In this document: one piece after another, positions 24,040-32,060 of the stretch
Numbering within the stretch: the first letter of the stretch is position 1
How the letters are laid out: every line of letters begins with the position of its first letter
Virus record (IMG/VR): IMGVR_UViG_3300045922_000063
Location: 1-39,492 of that record
Source: a virus
Direction: 5' to 3' (one strand)
DNA length: 39,492 nucleotides
Translations under genes and position numbers: made by a program
Notes under the pieces: model-generated
What the model was told of the DNA's origin: nothing
What the model saw: the letters and a program-made list of their open reading frames with translations, nothing else
The model's database searches: none

Positions 24040-26463
24040 TCACACCTCCAACGGTTTCAGGTTGCTCCAACGATGCACACCTTTCTCATCTGGCACACTG
24101 GCCTTGACCTCAGCAGGAATGATGAGTTGTTGTCCCTTGATGAGTAGCGGAGTTTCAGCATACTTCTTCATGATAGCCGCAACACGCTCCTTGTCTTGAA
24201 TGCGGCACATGGCTGTGATGCTGTCGTGGTTGTTGAACACTATCCTTGCGTAGGCTGGCCATTTAGGGTCATCGTGGCACAGATACATAGTGCGCGTCAC
24301 GTGGTCACCAAGTCCTGACTGTGGCTTGAACGCAATCAGGGCGTCGAGCAACTCCTCGTCAAGTGTGCTGCCCAAGAACACAAGCCTACGACCATAGCAG
24401 TTGAACACCATGCGGTTCTTACGTGCTTCGTCAATCACGTCCTGCCACCACTTACGCAACTCTGGTGTTGCTGCATGGTATGCGTTGTAAGCCTCTGTTG
24501 CCTCAGCCAACGTCAGGCCAGTCACCTCTGCTAGTCGTGCAGCCTGCATACGGTAGTTGAGACCGTGACGACAACGCTTAGCAATGTATCGCAGCGTGTG
24601 TTTGCCAGTCTCCGGGTCCCAGTCCTTTGACGGCACCTGCTCATATGGTATGTTCCACATGTCTGCTGCAAGTGCTCGGTGTGCATCATACGTGCCTGGA
24701 TGTAGCCGTGCCAGCTCGAACTGATGCTGCCACTTGGGGATAGGTGCCTCCCATGCCACAATGCGTGCTTCTGCTTGCGCACCGTCATAGTAGACGAAGC
24801 AACACCCCTCGTCTGCAATGAACTGACCACGTAGGCTCTCTGGTTGGTTCTGCAAGTTCATCCCACTGTCCCACAGTGTCTTGCTGCTAGACAGCCGACC
24901 AGGAGCAGTGACTACACCAAACTGCTTGTAGTCACTGCGCATACGGCCATCCTCGTCCACCTTGGCGTTGATGTATGTGCTAAGCAGTTTGTGTTGTTCT
25001 TTGAAACGGTTGAGTGTGATGAGTGCCTGACGAGCCTTCTCAGGCGTGCGTGGTGAGTTGATGATGTATTGCCTGTTGCTGTCGTCAGTGGACGTGGAAC
25101 GTCCTACCAACCGCAACTTGCGAAACATCCAGTCACCTAGTTGCTGCCATGACAACGGATTGACCTTGTAGTTAGGGTCCCCTACTGCCTCGGCTGCTTC
25201 CTTCTCAAACTGCTTGCGTAGTTGCTCCACCTCAGCCTCAAACTTGGCAGCAAGTTCAGCCTTCATCTGCAAGTCAATGCGATTGCCAAGCACAGTCATG
25301 CTGATCAGCACTGGCTGTAACCGCATGACATGACCAGTGAAGAAGTCCCACAGGTTCTGCTGCTTCAACTCCTGCTTCATAGCCTCAGCAGCAGCCAACG
25401 TGATGCAGCAGTCACGCACATTGTATTCCCAGAACTGGTTGATGTCACCTCCTTCCCGCCACGTGTCTTTGTCGTCCTTGTAGTAAGGGTGCGTGGTGTA
25501 TTGTGCAGTCAAGAACGCTAGACTGTGCGGCCAGATAGGATAGAGTGTGTGGTGTGCTAGCATGGTGTCCATGTATAGCGGATCAACCTTGATGCGGTCC
25601 TTATACCACAACCATGCACAGTCGAACGCCCCGTTCTGCGCAATGAGGCGCACACGAGGGTGACGGAGCACACGTTGTATAGCCACACGTACACGCAACT
25701 CATCACGGTCACTATATGTGTGCGTGTCTCGTGTGCGGAAGTTGATACACATACCTGTGTGTGGGTCATTGGCGAACCCTACACATGCAGTCTCTCCACT
25801 CATAGTCTCGATGTCGAAGGCAACAGGCTTGCCTTCCTGTATCATCTTCTCACACCATGCAATGGCCTCACTTGGTGATGGGTTGATGAGCGGGGTGATC
25901 TCGTGGTCACGCCACTTACCTTGCCGCACGAGGTCCAACTTGGCCACGTCAAGTGCAAGCACACGCTCTAGTGACGGCTTGTGAATGACGTGTGCTGCAT
26001 TGTAAGTCATGCAGTAGTAGACGCCATCTACCAACTTGACTGTGCCTCGCCAAGCGTCAATGCCGGTAACACCAATCAGCGCCTCCAACGCCTTGTTGCC
26101 CATCACCAGCACATACTTGAGGTTGGGCAGTTGCTTCAACTCCCAACGCACAAGGCCATGCCAATGCTGCTCTTCGTTCTTGCTGATGCCTGACTTAGGA
26201 CCAGATAGCGAGACAAGTTGCCGCTTGACAACATTGGTTATGTAGCATTGATGCCGCCGGATGCCGATCTTGTCCAACGTGCGCCACACAATCTGTCCTG
26301 ACTTGCCGACAAGCGGCAACTTCATCTCACTTTCACGTTCACCTGGTGCCTCGGCTACGATAGCGAGTTCCGCCTCGCTAGTGCCGTCTGCTAGACAGTC
26401 ATACTCTAGCCCTAGTTGATGGCACTTCTCAACTAGTTGACGATTGATGTGTCCTACTGTCAT
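24040..26463 (-). CDS. Uracil-DNA-glycosylase-like / 3'-5' exonuclease / family A DNA polymerase fusion (807 aa)
   Basis: Three domains. Residues ~1-180 resemble family 4/5 uracil-DNA glycosylases (VAEAPGERESEMKLPLVGKS, VMGNKALEALIG). However, the usual HPAA-type motif reads NAAH in TYNAAHVIHKPSL, and the usual iron-sulfur Cys set is incomplete. Residues ~214-365 are a DEDDy proofreading exonuclease (Asp217, Glu219, Asp281, Tyr347, Asp351). Residues ~380-807 are the polymerase: motif A VYYDGAQAEAR (Asp560), motif B RYIAKRCRHGLNY (Arg625, Lys629, Tyr637), motif C NNHDS (Asp747). Motif B has His633 where E. coli Pol I has Phe762, and motif C has Ser748 where a Glu is usual. This is the replicative polymerase. 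The start is the ATG at 26461-26463 (ATGA overlap with the kinase); the in-frame TTG at 26481 lacks a binding site. Confidence 0.9.
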   Translation of the reverse strand: MTVGHINRQLVEKCHQLGLEYDCLADGTSEAELAIVAEAPGERESEMKLPLVGKSGQIVWRTLDKIGIRRHQCYITNVVKRQLVSLSGPKSGISKNEEQHWHGLVRWELKQLPNLKYVLVMGNKALEALIGVTGIDAWRGTVKLVDGVYYCMTYNAAHVIHKPSLERVLALDVAKLDLVRQGKWRDHEITPLINPSPSEAIAWCEKMIQEGKPVAFDIETMSGETACVGFANDPHTGMCINFRTRDTHTYSDRDELRVRVAIQRVLRHPRVRLIAQNGAFDCAWLWYKDRIKVDPLYMDTMLAHHTLYPIWPHSLAFLTAQYTTHPYYKDDKDTWREGGDINQFWEYNVRDCCITLAAAEAMKQELKQQNLWDFFTGHVMRLQPVLISMTVLGNRIDLQMKAELAAKFEAEVEQLRKQFEKEAAEAVGDPNYKVNPLSWQQLGDWMFRKLRLVGRSTSTDDSNRQYIINSPRTPEKARQALITLNRFKEQHKLLSTYINAKVDEDGRMRSDYKQFGVVTAPGRLSSSKTLWDSGMNLQNQPESLRGQFIADEGCCFVYYDGAQAEARIVAWEAPIPKWQHQFELARLHPGTYDAHRALAADMWNIPYEQVPSKDWDPETGKHTLRYIAKRCRHGLNYRMQAARLAEVTGLTLAEATEAYNAYHAATPELRKWWQDVIDEARKNRMVFNCYGRRLVFLGSTLDEELLDALIAFKPQSGLGDHVTRTMYLCHDDPKWPAYARIVFNNHDSITAMCRIQDKERVAAIMKKYAETPLLIKGQQLIIPAEVKASVPDEKGVHRWSNLKPLEV

Positions 26464-27032
26464 GCGAACGAGTCCAACCAAAGACGTGCAAACCGTGCAG
26501 CGTTTGCTTCCAACTCGTGACGTTCACCAAAGTTGTGCAGTTGCATGGTGGCTACGTTTTCCAACTCAAAGTAACTGCGGCTGTCATTGGTGAAGTCAGT
26601 GCCTGGGCGCACAATGTGTATGAGGAACAAGTTGTGCGGCTTGAACACACGCAGTATAGGCATGATCTCTGCCTTGAAGCCTGCATCTGGGCACACCCAC
26701 ACGTGGTGCGGTGAGCCATGCTGCAAGCAGTATTGCAGGAATAGACGACCAAAGATGTCTTGTCCTGCCTTAGGCTTGAGGAAGTCCTCAGACAGGGCAA
26801 TCTGCCATTCACGATATGTCCTGTTGGTGTCAGCAATCTCAAGTGAGTCCTTGCGTTCCTCAAACCGACGCTGCTGCTCAGCAGTCCAGCCGAAGATGCC
26901 TGCAATGCCTGCCTTGAGTGGCTCAGACATGCGCCGCATCACACGTATTGATGGATGCTGCATGGACAGAATGGCATTGCAGGCAGTGTCCTTGCCACTG
27001 CGGGGAGGACCGTTGAGGAAGATGAACTTCAT
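26460..27032 (-). CDS. Deoxynucleoside monophosphate kinase (190 aa)
   Basis: A small P-loop kinase with FLNGPPRSGKDTA at residues ~5-17. The pattern GPPRSGKDT followed by a helix and later Arg-rich lid segments (EQQRRFEERKDSLE) is that of phage dNMP kinases such as T4 gp1-like and podovirus homologues, which phosphorylate dNMPs to dNDPs for replication. Length is close to the family. It starts at an ATGA overlap with the helicase gene and ends at an ATGA overlap with the polymerase gene, so helicase, kinase and polymerase are made from one coupled message. Confidence 0.8.
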   Translation of the reverse strand: MKFIFLNGPPRSGKDTACNAILSMQHPSIRVMRRMSEPLKAGIAGIFGWTAEQQRRFEERKDSLEIADTNRTYREWQIALSEDFLKPKAGQDIFGRLFLQYCLQHGSPHHVWVCPDAGFKAEIMPILRVFKPHNLFLIHIVRPGTDFTNDSRSYFELENVATMQLHNFGERHELEANAARFARLWLDSFA

Positions 27033-28351
27033 CGTGAAAACTCCATCGGTTCCTTGCGGGTCACAGACACAGACAATGCCTTGGTGTCAGTGATGAGTGT
27101 TACGGACTTACGTGCCCGTGTGATGGCAGTGTAGAAGTTGCGCCGATTGCACAGGCTGATGGCTGACTTGTTGAGCACATAGCACACGTGCTCGCACTCA
27201 CTGCCTTGCATCTTGTGCGTCGTCACTGCGTATGCAAGGTCCAAGTCCTTCTGTGGATAGCCTGTTCGCACACGGCCTTCATGCACTGTCTGCACGATTG
27301 GTGGGATGCGGCATACGCGGTTGTCGAAATCAACAACCACCTCGCCGAGTTCCTCGTCAATATCAATGACGATGCCCACCTCGCCATTCATCACGCCATA
27401 CGAGCCGTCAGCACATTCTAACTCATACCAGTTGTTGGTCATCATCACCTTGTCACCAACACCAACGGACAGTCCTGCCTTGAATGGGATGCGCACATCA
27501 CCAATGGTTGCAACGAAGTCCTTATACCTACTCCACGGGTGACGAGGCAGCGATAGCGTTGGACGTTGTTCTGGCCACAACAACATCTGCAACAGGATGT
27601 TCAACTTGGCTGTGCCAGTCCACCCATTGTTACCTGGCACGATGACTTGGTTGTGCAGTTTGCGGAAGTCATGACGCTGCGTTTCTGCTACCAGTGCATC
27701 AATGGGCTTGTCTGTGATGATGCGATTGAAGTCATTGTTGTCAACAGGTGCAACACCCTGCAGGATGCGCCTAGCATTGGCTAGCACACCACTGTCAGCG
27801 TCCTGCCGCATCACTGTGTCGAGCACGATGCCATCACACTTGTCTAACAACTCCTTGAAGATGGATGGCTTGCCTGTCTGCTTAGGCTCGATTGGCGGTA
27901 GTTGTTGGTTGTCACCAAACACCAACAGTCGGCTGCCAGTAGGCATGGCATCCACCAACTGACGATGCAACTCACGGTTCACCATTGCATACTCGTCAAC
28001 GATAACCGTGTCGTGCTCCAGTGGGTTGTTCTTGTTGCGCTTGGGTAGCGTGATGTCAAGATACTTGCCAGTCTTGGGGTCAACCTCGTTTGGACGAGGG
28101 AACTCCAACAACTTGTGAATAGTCTTGGCAGGACAGCCTGTTGCCTCAGTCACACGACGTGCTGCCTTGCCAGTTGGTGCTGCGATGACAGGCGAGTAGC
28201 CTGCATCCACCAACTGCTCATACACTGTGCGGATGATGGTAGTCTTGCCCGTGCCTGCTGGACCAGTGACGGCAACAACTCGCCACTTATGACTTGGGTC
28301 CAGCCCAAGGCAACGCCTGACTGCACGCTGCTGCTGCTCATTCAACTTCAT
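27029..28351 (-). CDS. RecD/Dda-like SF1B DNA helicase (440 aa)
   Basis: ATP-dependent 5'-3' helicase. Motifs in order: Walker A at residues 30-38 (GPAGTGKTT), motif Ia APTGKAARRV (~58-67), Walker B VIVDEYAM (Asp119, Glu120), motif III GDNQQLPPI (~146-154), and the C-terminal AYAVTTHKMQGSE and FYTAITRARKSV motifs of the UvrD-C2 type. I start at the ATG at 28349-28351, which has AAGGA upstream and overlaps the end of the RHH gene by 14 bases; a longer frame to 28387 lacks a binding site. It probably unwinds DNA at forks or during recombination. The end overlaps the kinase start. Confidence 0.9.
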   Translation of the reverse strand: MKLNEQQQRAVRRCLGLDPSHKWRVVAVTGPAGTGKTTIIRTVYEQLVDAGYSPVIAAPTGKAARRVTEATGCPAKTIHKLLEFPRPNEVDPKTGKYLDITLPKRNKNNPLEHDTVIVDEYAMVNRELHRQLVDAMPTGSRLLVFGDNQQLPPIEPKQTGKPSIFKELLDKCDGIVLDTVMRQDADSGVLANARRILQGVAPVDNNDFNRIITDKPIDALVAETQRHDFRKLHNQVIVPGNNGWTGTAKLNILLQMLLWPEQRPTLSLPRHPWSRYKDFVATIGDVRIPFKAGLSVGVGDKVMMTNNWYELECADGSYGVMNGEVGIVIDIDEELGEVVVDFDNRVCRIPPIVQTVHEGRVRTGYPQKDLDLAYAVTTHKMQGSECEHVCYVLNKSAISLCNRRNFYTAITRARKSVTLITDTKALSVSVTRKEPMEFSR

Positions 28352-28574
28352 TGCTCGTATCCTTCGACACATACTGTGCAGCAGCATCAGTAATCACTGT
28401 GCGCATGAACGTGGACAACGGCACGCCTGCCTTCTTAGCAGCAGCCACCAACGTCTTGTAGTCATCCTCCGTCAGACGGATGGTGGACTTATACCTCTTT
28501 GCCTCAATGCCCACACCACGCAGTGATGGTGTGGTAGGCACACGAACTTCAACACGGGTTGGTTTGTTTCTCAT
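28338..28574 (-). CDS. Ribbon-helix-helix/CopG-like DNA-binding protein (78 aa)
   Basis: The segment KSTIRLTEDDYKTLVAAAKK followed by AGVPLSTFMRTVITDA is a typical ribbon-helix-helix: one beta strand, then two helices with a Ser/Thr-capped turn. Such proteins bind DNA as dimers and usually repress transcription. AAGGAG precedes the ATG. A strong 11-bp hairpin at 28602-28628 lies in its leader. No toxin gene is paired with it, so an antitoxin role is unlikely; a phage regulator is the better guess. Confidence 0.7.
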   Translation of the reverse strand: MRNKPTRVEVRVPTTPSLRGVGIEAKRYKSTIRLTEDDYKTLVAAAKKAGVPLSTFMRTVITDAAAQYVSKDTSNEVE

Positions 28575-28601
28575 TGTGTGTGCTCCTTCTTGTAGCAGGT
28601 T

Positions 28602-28628
28602 GGGCGGCAGGTGGCCGACCTGCCGCCC
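28602..28628 (-). promoter_or_regulatory. Strong hairpin in leader of the RHH gene
   Basis: A perfect 11-bp inverted repeat (GGGCGGCAGGT and ACCTGCCGCCC) encloses a 5-base loop, 28 bases upstream of the ATG of the RHH gene. No T-run follows on either strand, so it is not a standard intrinsic terminator. It may be an mRNA stability or processing element, or a Rho-independent pause site. Confidence 0.6.
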
Positions 28629-28692
28629 TGTTGTGCTGCCTTCGCTACTCAGGCCGCTGCGAGCACCCTACGGGCACTAGCACAACCCTGCA

Positions 28693-28944
28693 TCAAGCAG
28701 CCGGGAGTTCCGGCGCGCGCGGACGGCGCTCGACGTCCACCGTGAGCGGGAGGATCGGCATCTGATCCCCCTGACGGAATGCGTCAATGACGACACGCCC
28801 ATTACCCGTCAACGTCCGGATGCTCTCCTTCACCTGCTTGATGAAGTCCGGGCTGGTCCCCGGCTGGAACACAATGTAGAGCGTCCGCTCGACCGGAGTG
28901 GTGCGCTTGGCAGCGGGACGCTTCTCAGTAGGGTTCTTGGCCAT
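28693..28944 (-). CDS. Small unknown protein (83 aa)
   Basis: AGGAGACT lies upstream of the ATG. The basic N-terminus (AKNPTEKRPAAKRTTPVERT) is followed by a compact alpha/beta domain (LYIVFQPGTSPDFIKQVKES, then GRVVIDAFRQGDQMPI) and a Pro/Arg-rich tail. I do not recognise the family. Codon use is richer in GC than in the neighbouring helicase. Its place between helicase and SSB-like genes suggests a replication accessory role, but nothing in the sequence proves it. Confidence 0.65.
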   Translation of the reverse strand: MAKNPTEKRPAAKRTTPVERTLYIVFQPGTSPDFIKQVKESIRTLTGNGRVVIDAFRQGDQMPILPLTVDVERRPRAPELPAA

Positions 28945-28977
28945 ACTTTCAGTCTCCTAGGGTTGCTGTGGTAGGAA

Positions 28978-29004
28978 CCACGGCACACATATAGCGTGCC
29001 GTGG
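28978..29004 (-). promoter_or_regulatory. Inverted repeat between SSB-like gene and 28693-28944 gene
   Basis: A perfect 9-bp stem (CCACGGCAC with GTGCCGTGG) with a 9-base AT-rich loop. No T-run follows on the - strand, so it is more likely an operator or mRNA hairpin than a terminator. The loop contains the possible -10 box of the promoter at 28988-29016. Confidence 0.5.
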
Positions 29005-29016
29005 CGGTCTCCGCAA
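28988..29016 (-). promoter_or_regulatory. Possible sigma70 promoter (TTGCGG-N17-TATATG)
   Basis: On the - strand TTGCGG (29011-29016) is 17 bases upstream of TATATG (28988-28993), in the gap before the 28693-28944 gene. Three of six -35 bases and four of six -10 bases match. Its -10 lies in the loop of an inverted repeat, which would allow regulation by a bound protein. Weaker than the promoters further right. Confidence 0.35.
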
Positions 29017-29023
29017 GAGGTTT

Positions 29024-29443
29024 TTACGCCTCGCGGATCGGGTTGACACGGGGGCGCATCTCACCCTGGTAGTCCTCATGCGTGACCTGCACGATCACGT
29101 CCCGACCGATGAAGGCAGTCAGGTCGAGGCGACCAGGGATGATGCGCACCCCATGCATCTGGTGCAGTTGCTTCCACCGGTAGCGGTTGCGCGGCACCGA
29201 CATGTCCAGGCTGATATAAGTGCGCAGCACCTCACCATCCGGGTTGCCGTCCGTGTAGTCCGGTGGAAACTGGTCGGGCGACACGAAGTAGTCAACAACA
29301 GCCATGTCCTTGCCGCTGTTCTTGGAGATGGCACGCTCAATCGCGCGCACCGTTGCACGATACTCACCCTCCGGCAGCGGCACCGGCGGCTTCGCATCGT
29401 TGAGGTCGAAGTCGAGTTCCATCACACTAGGAAGTTCGCTCAC
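29024..29443 (-). CDS. Single-stranded DNA-binding-like protein (DUF669-like, 139 aa)
   Basis: The start is the GTG at 29441-29443, seven bases after GAGGAG; an in-frame GTG at 29458 lacks a site. The PLPEGEYRATVRAIERAISK opening and the later LRTYISLDMSVPRNRYRWKQ and FIGRDVIVQVTHEDYQGE strands fit the DUF669/phage SSB-like pattern, in which an OB-type beta barrel is opened by an EGxY turn. It would coat single-stranded DNA during replication or recombination. The adjacent Sak4-like ATPase and Cas4-like nuclease support this. Confidence 0.6.
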   Translation of the reverse strand: MSELPSVMELDFDLNDAKPPVPLPEGEYRATVRAIERAISKNSGKDMAVVDYFVSPDQFPPDYTDGNPDGEVLRTYISLDMSVPRNRYRWKQLHQMHGVRIIPGRLDLTAFIGRDVIVQVTHEDYQGEMRPRVNPIREA

Positions 29444-29481
29444 AGTTGCACTCCTCACTATGGTTGGGTTGAGCAGGTGTT

Positions 29482-29522
29482 AGTCCACACATAGTGTCAA
29501 CCCATCACTTGTTGTGTGGACT
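29482..29522 (-). promoter_or_regulatory. Inverted repeat in leader of the SSB-like gene
   Basis: AGTCCACACA at 29482-29491 pairs with TGTGTGGACT at 29513-29522 (10 bp, 21-base loop). A second shorter hairpin (CCGAGGG and CCCTCGG, about 29528-29547) overlaps the stop of the upstream gene. A TTGACA lies in the loop on the - strand but has no matching -10 at 16-18 bases. No T-run follows either hairpin. Confidence 0.5.
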
Positions 29523-29536
29523 GTTCGCCGAGGGTG

Positions 29537-30412
29537 TTAGCCCTCGGTGACTATAGGCTCGACGGGTCGGTCTATGACCTTCGCGCCGAGCGGCAACTTG
29601 TTGAAGCCATTGGCTTGCCATGCAGCATACCACTTTGCGATGGTGTCGCCAGTGTTGGTTGTCTGGTCATACTCCCACACAAGTGTCTGCTTGTCAGGCG
29701 GGACCAGGAACATGCGTGTGCGCATGGGCCGCTTCACACCATGGTTGCGTAGATAGATCAGGCGTTGCTTGCCTGTATCCTCTACATACCACAGTTCACT
29801 GATGCTCAGCCCAACGTTGTTGTTGAGTTGACCACCAAGGTTCATGGTGATCTCCACAACCATGCTCTTGCCGTTCACAGTCTCCGCACGTGCATCCTTC
29901 TCGTGGCAGATGAAGATGCAGTGCTTCTTGTAGTCAGCACATGCACGCAGCACCAACTTCACGAAGTCCTGCACGATTGCAAGACGCACACCAAACCCTG
30001 TCTGCCCTGGATCCTCAAGTGTTGCCTTGAATGAACCCTTGTTAGCCTTACCACTAAGGATCGCATATGTCAAGGCAGTCTGTCCCAGTGACGTAAGGCT
30101 GTCAACGACGACAGTCTGAATGTCATCCCGTGTGCGCAGCAACTTCACCAAGTCAGCCTCAAACGTTGAGCCCTGCTTGATTGTGTCAAGCCGCTTAGGG
30201 TCAATGCCTGACAGGTCCACGATCATGTTGTCGTCACTAGGAGTGAGCGACGCCGTGCCTGCAGGGTCAAACTGCAACCACAACCGCTTCGCTGGTGCAG
30301 TACCTGCTAGCACAGTCTTGCCACAACCGGGCTTGCCCCACAACAACATTGTCAACAGTTGTTGTTTGACTGTGCCTGGCTGCACATCGAATGAGCCTAT
30401 GGTGATGGTCAT
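29537..30412 (-). CDS. Sak4-like RecA-fold ATPase, recombination (291 aa)
   Basis: The Walker A LLWGKPGCGKTVLAG lies at residues ~23-37 and the Walker B TVVVDSLTSLGQT at ~100-112, in a short RecA-like ATPase of the phage AAA_24/Sak4 group. Sak4 proteins assist single-strand annealing recombination together with an SSB. The SSB-like gene directly downstream and the Cas4-like nuclease directly upstream make a plausible recombination module. I start at the ATG at 30410-30412, which overlaps the nuclease stop (ATGA); an earlier in-frame start at 30442 only adds an Arg run coded inside the nuclease gene. Confidence 0.75.
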   Translation of the reverse strand: MTITIGSFDVQPGTVKQQLLTMLLWGKPGCGKTVLAGTAPAKRLWLQFDPAGTASLTPSDDNMIVDLSGIDPKRLDTIKQGSTFEADLVKLLRTRDDIQTVVVDSLTSLGQTALTYAILSGKANKGSFKATLEDPGQTGFGVRLAIVQDFVKLVLRACADYKKHCIFICHEKDARAETVNGKSMVVEITMNLGGQLNNNVGLSISELWYVEDTGKQRLIYLRNHGVKRPMRTRMFLVPPDKQTLVWEYDQTTNTGDTIAKWYAAWQANGFNKLPLGAKVIDRPVEPIVTEG

Positions 30413-31518
30413 TCGTCGTCGTCTCCGTGTAGAGGGTTCCACACGTCAGTGCGCATGTCAGCCCACATAGCCTCACGCTCATCGGCAGGCGATGCACACA
30501 AGAACACGAGTGGACATGGGCGGAAGTAGCGGTTGCACGACTGGTAGTGTCTAGGTGCCTGCATAGGCTGGTCTTGCCACTTGTCGTGCAGTTCGACTGT
30601 ATGCAACACCCAATCCATCCACAAGTTCACCTGCTCAGTGTGACGCTCCACCATCTCAATGGCAAGGCCATCCGACAACACACGCGGCAATGGTAGTGCA
30701 AGGCCAATAACACATGCACGTTGCACTGGCTGCTCAATCAACAGTGAGCCTGCCACTGTGTAACCAGTGACCTGCGGTGACGTGTGGAATGACAAGCGCC
30801 ATGCATTGTTGAGCCGCGTGGCTGACTTGTTCTCCATTACGATTGCTTGTTGTGTTCGTGGGTCATAGTGGATGCCGTCAATGCGTCCGACGTAGAGGAA
30901 GGGCGCAAAGCCCCCATCGGCACAACTAATGTGTAGAGCAAATGGGCGCTCAATGCCGGAGACACGCTCTCCTCGTTGCACCAATGTTCCACCGGCACTA
31001 TCTGCACTCGGGACCCAGACGGGATATCGAGTGTGGTCCCATCGTTGAACGTAATAGAGCAGGCTGCCTTCGAGATTAGAATAGGTGCGTCGTTTGTCAT
31101 CTGGGTCCTCCACATAGTCAGCGGTTGCTAGGCACTCCATTGCGATGTTGCGCAGTGAAGTGTTGAAGTCACTCTGTTTGAGGCCTTGTTGTGCCACGTC
31201 CTTGAGTGCCTGGAAGCGGTCAGTACCAAACAGCCTGATGCCTTCTGTCTCATACAGTTCCCACTCGTGTTGTATATAGCCAAGCGTCCATAGACGGATG
31301 GCAGCAAAGCACTCATGTAGCACCTTGCCTGCCCGCAGTGGTGCAGGTGCATCGTCAGGTGCAATGCTGGTTGTCTTGTGATGCGTGTATCGCGTCAACC
31401 CCCACACTGGGCAAGTCGTGAGCGCGTTCAACTTGGTGTAGTCGAACGTGCGCAGTTCGCCACGCTTGCCCTGCTCATACTCCTCAGCCGTTGCCAACCG
31501 CACCTCAACGTGGGACAT
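30409..31518 (-). CDS. Cas4/RecB-type PD-(D/E)XK nuclease with Fe-S cysteines (369 aa)
   Basis: Nuclease motifs are all visible: His68 in LRAGKVLHEC, Asp214 in GRIDG, Glu229 and Lys231 in VMENKSA, and Gln249/Tyr253 in QVTGY. Cys36 (TTCPVWG) together with Cys328, Cys335 and Cys341 near the C-terminus (SCNRYFRPCPLVFLC) match the arrangement of the 4Fe-4S cluster in Cas4 and AddB nucleases, where one N-terminal and three C-terminal cysteines close the domain. It probably resects DNA ends for recombination by the neighbouring Sak4-like and SSB-like proteins. No CRISPR array or other Cas gene is present, so it is a phage recombination enzyme rather than an adaptation factor. Confidence 0.85.
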   Translation of the reverse strand: MSHVEVRLATAEEYEQGKRGELRTFDYTKLNALTTCPVWGLTRYTHHKTTSIAPDDAPAPLRAGKVLHECFAAIRLWTLGYIQHEWELYETEGIRLFGTDRFQALKDVAQQGLKQSDFNTSLRNIAMECLATADYVEDPDDKRRTYSNLEGSLLYYVQRWDHTRYPVWVPSADSAGGTLVQRGERVSGIERPFALHISCADGGFAPFLYVGRIDGIHYDPRTQQAIVMENKSATRLNNAWRLSFHTSPQVTGYTVAGSLLIEQPVQRACVIGLALPLPRVLSDGLAIEMVERHTEQVNLWMDWVLHTVELHDKWQDQPMQAPRHYQSCNRYFRPCPLVFLCASPADEREAMWADMRTDVWNPLHGDDDE

Positions 31519-31768
31519 CTTCGTGTTCCTCGCTGCCCACTTTGACGGCCAAATTCTTGGCTGCCTGCGCAGTAGGCATCATGCTCTGCATCTTGTGCAC
31601 AGTCTGTGCCTGCACTTGCAGTGCAGTGGCCAACGTGTCGAGCATGCGCGCCAACTCCATAATCTGTTGGTGTTGGGCAGCCAACCGTTCGTTGATGGCA
31701 ATAAGCACCTTGCCGAGTTCAGGAATAATCTTCCCCCTCAGCAGTTCCCGTATCTCGCTGTTCTTCAT
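31505..31768 (-). CDS. Small coiled-coil protein (87 aa)
   Basis: Almost wholly helical with heptad character (RELLRGKIIPELGKVLIAIN, then QIMELARMLDTLATALQVQA) and an acidic tail (GSEEHEDVPR). Family not recognised. It overlaps the nuclease start by 14 bases downstream and lies 50 bases inside the end of the upstream gene. The coupling suggests it works with the nuclease or with the coiled-coil protein upstream, but this is inference. Confidence 0.65.
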   Translation of the reverse strand: MKNSEIRELLRGKIIPELGKVLIAINERLAAQHQQIMELARMLDTLATALQVQAQTVHKMQSMMPTAQAAKNLAVKVGSEEHEDVPR

Positions 31769-32051
31769 CTGTGTCCTCTGTCATGGCAAGCAATGCGTGC
31801 ATTGTAGTGATGCGCACATCTAGTTTGGTTGATGCTTCCTCAAACTTGGCGTATGCCTTCTCCATTGCAACGAATGCACGTTCAAGTTTGGCAGTCAGTT
31901 TAGCACGCTTGTCAGCGGCTATCTGTGCCATCTTCTGCTGATACATCCTGACGGTTGCCAGCCTGCGTTCGCGCAACTGGTTCAGCCACGCTAACTGTTC
32001 TTGCGGTGTCATGGTGACAAACAGTTGCCTGTCAAAGGGTGTGTCCTTCAT
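31719..32051 (-). CDS. Coiled-coil protein (110 aa)
   Basis: The ATG at 32049-32051 opens a helical, charged protein (TPQEQLAWLNQLRERRLATV, then a Lys/Ala/Glu-rich coiled coil to residue ~85) with an acidic C-terminus. Family not recognised. Its last 50 bases overlap the next gene in another frame, an unusually long overlap for this genome; both frames have normal starts, so both appear real. Possible partner of the adjacent coiled-coil protein. Confidence 0.6.
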   Translation of the reverse strand: MKDTPFDRQLFVTMTPQEQLAWLNQLRERRLATVRMYQQKMAQIAADKRAKLTAKLERAFVAMEKAYAKFEEASTKLDVRITTMHALLAMTEDTDEEQRDTGTAEGEDYS

Positions 32052-32060
32052 GTTGTCGTC

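Noticed and set aside
24038-24070. Longer start of the HTH gene at 24070
   Set aside because: It would lie in the polymerase gene without a ribosome site, while the ATG at 24037 has a perfect GGAGGT at seven bases.
30409-31518. Cas4 as part of a CRISPR adaptation system
   Set aside because: No cas1, cas2 or repeat array in the window; neighbours are phage recombination genes.
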